NCBI RefSeq assembly: GCF_012276755.1
Contig: NZ_JAAXKX010000015.1
Coordinates: 1 to 64,000 of the forward strand
Length of the DNA stretch: 64,000 nucleotides
Direction: 5' to 3'
Source: Marichromatium bheemlicum
GTDB taxonomy: Bacteria; Pseudomonadota; Gammaproteobacteria; Chromatiales; Chromatiaceae
The position numbers and the translations under genes are program-made. Under the pieces are notes generated by a model. That model did not search any database. It worked only from the letters and a program-made list of their open reading frames with translations, and had not been told where the DNA came from. Below are positions 60,858 to 64,000 of the stretch, one piece after another (within the stretch, counting starts at the first letter, position 1; each line of letters begins with the position of its first letter).

Positions 60858-60915
60858 GATGCGAATCCTGTGACAGCGGCAAAGCCGCCATCATAGCCTG
60901 CACCGGTGGTGTGGG

Positions 60916-62073
60916 TCAGAGTCGATCGCCGAGATCGCGCTCGGCGAAGCCGCGCCACGGGCCATCGAGCCCGCGCGTCAGCCCGATCACCTTGAAACGC
61001 TCGCCCATGGCGTCGGGCAGCAGCAGCTGTTTGGCCTGCTGGGCGAGATCGAGCGGGTCGGGGGCGGCGGCGAGCAGGGCGTCGATGCCGCAACCGATGA
61101 GGAAGTGCGCCTGGGTGGTGAAGCCGGCCAGCTCGAAGCCGGCGCGCGTCGCGGCCTCGGCCACGGCGCTGAAGTCGACATGGGCGGTGATGTCCTGCAG
61201 CCCGGGGTGACGGTAGGGATCGTCATGTGCCTGGTGGCGGTGGTGACACATCAGCGTGCCCATGTCGCGCTCGGGGTGGTAGTAGAGCGGGCGCGGATAG
61301 CCGTAGTCGGCGAGCAACACCAGGGCGCGTTCGAGCGCGCCGTCGAGCGCCGCGAACCAGGGGCCGAGCCGAAGGTTGATCTCGGAGCTGTAGCCCGGGG
61401 TGCGGGCCAACCCCGCCGCCTGAAGTGCCTCGACCGCCTCGACCAGTCCCGGCGAGCGCGCCGCGGCCTTGACCTCGCGGAACTGGCCGTCCTCGCGGGT
61501 GACGAAGACCTCGAGCACCTCGCCTGTGGCGCCGATGGCGAAGCGGTGTACCGGCATGGCGTCGAGCACCTCGTTGCCGATGACCACCCCGTTGAATCCC
61601 TCGGGCAGTCGCTCGAGCCAGTGGCAGCGCGCGGCCAGCGGCGCGGGCAGGGTGGCGAGGCGCTCGCGCTGGGCGGCCTGCAGGTCGGGGCTGGGTTCGA
61701 GGATGAGATAGCGTTCGGGCAACTGGTCGAGCGCGGCAAGGCGCTCGAGGACCTGGGCGGCGAGCGCGCCGCTGCCGGCGCCGAACTCCAACACGTCGCC
61801 GCCGCCGAGGCGCGCGCGCGCCTCGGCACACTGCGCGGCGAGGCACTGGCCGAACAGCGGCGAGTACTCGGGGGCGGTGATGAAATCGCCGCCAGGACCG
61901 AACTTGGGCGCGCCGGCGACGTAGTAGCCGAGTCCAGGCGCGTAGAGCGCCAGTTCCATGAAACGGTCGAAGGGCAGCAAGGTGTCGGCGCTGGCGGCGA
62001 TCTCTGCGGTGATGCGGGCGGTGAGCGCGGTGCTGACCTGTTGGGCGTGGGTGATGTCTGCGCGATGAGGCAT
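60916..62073 (-). CDS. MidA/NDUFAF7-like SAM-dependent methyltransferase
   Basis: A 385-residue DUF185 protein. It shows FMELALYAPGLGYYVAGAPK then FGPGGDFITAPEYSPLFG, the N-terminal signature. Motif I is VLEFGAGSGALAAQVL, EPSPDLQAAQRERL follows, and GVVIGNEVLDAMPVHRF is the strongly conserved NE.DA.P. block. The C-terminus has DITAHVDFSAVAEAATRAGF. NDUFAF7 methylates an arginine of complex I during assembly; bacterial members are uncharacterised. ATG at 62073. It lies 58 bases upstream of the TSUP gene. Confidence 0.93.
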   Translation of the reverse strand: MPHRADITHAQQVSTALTARITAEIAASADTLLPFDRFMELALYAPGLGYYVAGAPKFGPGGDFITAPEYSPLFGQCLAAQCAEARARLGGGDVLEFGAGSGALAAQVLERLAALDQLPERYLILEPSPDLQAAQRERLATLPAPLAARCHWLERLPEGFNGVVIGNEVLDAMPVHRFAIGATGEVLEVFVTREDGQFREVKAAARSPGLVEAVEALQAAGLARTPGYSSEINLRLGPWFAALDGALERALVLLADYGYPRPLYYHPERDMGTLMCHHRHQAHDDPYRHPGLQDITAHVDFSAVAEAATRAGFELAGFTTQAHFLIGCGIDALLAAAPDPLDLAQQAKQLLLPDAMGERFKVIGLTRGLDGPWRGFAERDLGDRL

Positions 62074-62219
62074 GGTCGGATCGAAGCGATGGGGCTAGAT
62101 TGCTGGGTAGAATACCCGGCATCGACCCGTGATGTGCACCACCGGATGCCGGGTGAGGCTGGAGTTCTCGGGCACCAGCGCCATCTGCTCTGGGGTAAGC
62201 GAGAAAACCAGGAGATTGC

Positions 62220-62720
62220 ATGAGCGACGACCACAAGCCGATGCTGCATACCGGAGACGAGCGCAGCGCCCCCTATCCGGTCAGCCGGCTGGCCCCAGCC
62301 TTCGATACCCGTGAACTCAGCGCTGAGGTCGAGCGGGCCGAGGCCATGCTCGGTGCCCGTACCGGGGCCAAGCTGCGCGTCATCGCCGATCAGATCAAGC
62401 TGCTCCAGCAAGAGGCGCGCAAGGTGCTGGCCGACGCCCAGGCCGAGCAGGCGCTCAACCAGGCCCAGTGCGCCTTCAAGCGCATCCCCGGCAAGACCTA
62501 TCACCTCTATCGCCGCGCCGATGGTCGCACCTTCTTCTCGATGCTCTCACCCGAGGACTGGGGCGGCGCGGCGCCGCACGCGTTCGTCGGCTCCTATCGG
62601 CTCGAGACCGACTACTCCTGGACCCCGGCCGAGCGCCTCGATGTCGGTGACGACACCGGCGAGATGGTCAATCAGCTGTTGCGTATCGGCGGGCTGAACA
62701 ATGGTGAGGGTGAGCGCTGA
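62220..62720 (+). CDS. DUF2452 protein
   Basis: 166 residues. The middle, YPVSRLAPAFDTRELSAEVE, LRVIADQIKLLQQEARKVL, and RIPGKTYHLYRRADGRTFFS with MLSPEDWGG and FVGSYRLETDYSWTP, matches the DUF2452 (KTYHLY.R..G..~FSM..P.EW) family. It is soluble with no signal peptide. Function unknown; it may bind a small ligand. Start has AGGAGATTGC directly upstream. It is followed after 47 bases by the SOUL gene. Confidence 0.88.
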   Translation: MSDDHKPMLHTGDERSAPYPVSRLAPAFDTRELSAEVERAEAMLGARTGAKLRVIADQIKLLQQEARKVLADAQAEQALNQAQCAFKRIPGKTYHLYRRADGRTFFSMLSPEDWGGAAPHAFVGSYRLETDYSWTPAERLDVGDDTGEMVNQLLRIGGLNNGEGER

Positions 62721-62767
62721 GTACCGTTGTGTCACCCTGTCGATCCAGTCTCCCGGAGGTACGCTCG

Positions 62768-63415
62768 ATGAAGCTCGTCCTGATCCTGATCGGTGGCCTG
62801 GCCGCGCTCGGCGTGGTTGCCATGGCGGTATTCGTATTCGTGGTGCAGAACGTCGAGACCCCGGATTACCGGGTCGTCGAGCACGACGGTGCGATCGAGA
62901 TCCGTGACTACCCGGCGCTGATCGTCGCTGAGGTGCGCCGCGAGGGCGACCGGCGCGCTGCGCTGAGCGCCGGTTTCGGGCCGCTGGCCGGCTATATCTT
63001 CGCCAAGGAGCGCGAGGGCGAGTCGGTGTCGATGACCGCCCCGGTGACCCAGACGCGCGCCGCCGAGCCGATCGCGATGACCGCCCCGGTCACCCAGACC
63101 CCGACCGACGCGGCGGGTCAGTGGGCGGTGCGCTTCATCATGCCGGCGCGCTACGATCTCGACAGCCTGCCGGCGCCGGCGGGCGAGACGGTACGGTTGC
63201 ATGCGCTGGAGCCACGTCGCGTGGTCGCGGTTCGCTTTTCCGGGCGTGCCACCGATGCATTGCTTGCCGAACAGGAGGCGAGGCTGCGTGCCTGGATCGA
63301 TGCCCGCGGTCTCGCCGTGGTCGGGGCCCCGACCTATGCCTACTACAATGATCCGCTCACCCCCGGTTTCCTCCGTCGTAACGAGGTCATGCTCGAGTTG
63401 ACTGCCGGGGACTAG
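62768..63415 (+). CDS. SOUL heme-binding family protein, membrane-anchored
   Basis: 215 residues. One N-terminal membrane helix (about 3-27) precedes a SOUL domain: ETPDYRVVEHDGAIEIRDYP, FGPLAGYIFAKEREGESVSM, then the repeated MTAPVTQT motif (twice), RFIMPARYDLDSLPAP, and AYYNDPLTPGFLRRNEVMLE. SOUL/HBP proteins bind heme or tetrapyrroles in eukaryotes; the bacterial role is unknown. The start has GGAGG nine bases upstream. The domain should face the periplasm. Confidence 0.92.
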   Translation: MKLVLILIGGLAALGVVAMAVFVFVVQNVETPDYRVVEHDGAIEIRDYPALIVAEVRREGDRRAALSAGFGPLAGYIFAKEREGESVSMTAPVTQTRAAEPIAMTAPVTQTPTDAAGQWAVRFIMPARYDLDSLPAPAGETVRLHALEPRRVVAVRFSGRATDALLAEQEARLRAWIDARGLAVVGAPTYAYYNDPLTPGFLRRNEVMLELTAGD

Positions 63416-63768
63416 GCGCGCGAACCGTGGTGCCTGGTCTCGACGGTGAGGCCGCTTGCGTTCCTGACCGCCGCCTCCTTGCAGGGCTGACGGCCGGCGG
63501 GTCCGGCGCCGTGCACCGTCGCCTCCCCGGACAGGGAATCCCTGTGCTCGGCCTTTGTTCGTGTGACTCGAAGCGATAGGGACTGATTGCTGTGATCTCG
63601 TGGCCGCCATCCGCCCTCGCCTTGTGAGTCTTGCTGGCCGTACACAGTTAGGTGTTACCGGATGCCCCTCTCGTGCCCGTGTCGCCGCTTGTCGGCGATG
63701 GGGCGGGGCATGTTCGGCGGGTTGTCGCGGTCGCGCCCAGCCGCACCAGTCAAGGGATGGATCGCTCC
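63416..63768. other. Intergenic stretch before the NIT-domain receptor
   Basis: 353 bases with no supported gene. Codon rhythm is lost and no repeat was recognised. It presumably contains the promoter of the receptor gene at 63769. Confidence 0.5.
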
Positions 63769-64000
63769 ATGTTCAAGCACCTCAGCCTGAAGCTCGCCCT
63801 GGCCGTCATCCTCATCATCGCACTGCTGTCGTTGCTGTCGCTCTCCGGGTTGGTGATCTCACGCCAGTTCGAACAGGCCGCTCAGGCCCGGCACAATCAG
63901 CATCTCGTCAATGTCGCCTATGCCGTCGAGGCGATCGCGCACAATTTCGCCGTCGAGCGTGGTCTCTCGGCTGGCTACATCGGCTCAGGTGATGCCGCCC
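63769..64000 (+). CDS. NIT-domain sensory receptor, N-terminus only
   Basis: A frame still open at the window end (77 residues visible). TM1 is LALAVILIIALLSLLSLSGL (about 8-28). It is followed by a periplasmic helix with HNFAVERGLSAGYIGSGDAA, the RERGLSAGFLGS motif that opens NIT (nitrate/nitrite-sensing) domains. Such sensors end in methyl-accepting, kinase or GGDEF/EAL modules, which lie beyond the window. ATG at 63769 has AAGGGATGG upstream; an in-frame ATG at 63757 is the alternative. Confidence 0.75.
   Translation, partial: MFKHLSLKLALAVILIIALLSLLSLSGLVISRQFEQAAQARHNQHLVNVAYAVEAIAHNFAVERGLSAGYIGSGDAA

Noticed and set aside
63416-63768. Possible cyclic-di-GMP riboswitch before the NIT receptor
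   Set aside because: The diagnostic CAGGGCAAACC and GGGACGCAAAGCC-type segments are absent.

Overview
The window is GC-rich DNA from a Gram-negative, gammaproteobacterium-like organism. It carries an Slt-type lytic transglycosylase, an RND pump, TonB-dependent and porin outer-membrane proteins, many PAS/GGDEF/EAL and phosphorelay proteins, and ModE-type molybdenum control. A purple sulfur bacterium or related member of the Chromatiales would fit, but no photosynthesis or sulfur-oxidation gene is present, so this placement is inference. Genes are packed on both strands with short gaps. The exceptions are a few degraded patches holding mobile-element and gene remnants.

Layout. 1-0.3 kb: the start of a cas3 gene (type I-E-like HD domain) cut off by an IS3-family transposase remnant. 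0.4-3.3 kb: CarS-like membrane protein, EipA-like secreted protein plus metallophosphoesterase, fasciclin protein. 3.4-9.5 kb: cyclic-di-GMP and phosphorelay genes (PAS-GAF-GGDEF-EAL, HPt-REC-REC-GGDEF, single receiver). 9.8-13.4 kb: AhpD-like protein, malQ, a methyltransferase and tRNA-Ser. 13.7-18.4 kb: polysaccharide glycosyltransferases mixed with broken genes (a GT4 remnant, a probable chain-length-determinant fragment, a frameshifted sulfotransferase). 18.3-24.2 kb: a PhnD-like binding protein, a large hybrid histidine kinase and an NtrC-type regulator, which look like one sensing pathway. 24.4-26.1 kb: a broken IS481-type transposase, an orphan ORF and a TrpF-like protein.

25.4-39.8 kb is the centrepiece: a minus-strand molybdenum/tungsten region. 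modE-modA-modB-modC lies behind a near-ideal ModE box. Farther upstream on the same strand is a second seven-gene operon: TupA-like binding protein, TonB-dependent receptor, ModA-like binding protein, OprO/P-like porin, permease, ATPase and ModD. Behind it is a second ModE box of the same architecture. Read together, this is a ModE-controlled route carrying an oxyanion across both membranes. A cytochrome b561 and a hydrolase lie between the two operons.

40-46.6 kb: a hydrolase, a small membrane protein, folD, four tRNA genes (Pro, Arg, His, Lys) with visible promoters and a strong terminator, a decayed stretch with a TPR fragment and repeats, then an XRE regulator / HipA-like kinase / DUF3037 operon with operator-like inverted repeats. 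46.9-55.6 kb: RND efflux pair, a small cysteine-motif protein, an ACP-acyl-activating enzyme-PlsC fusion, a methyltransferase and an SMR transporter. 55.7-64 kb: AMMECR1 and MEMO pair, slt, a repeat element, secreted and membrane proteins, MidA-type methyltransferase, DUF2452 and SOUL proteins, and the start of a NIT-domain receptor running off the end.
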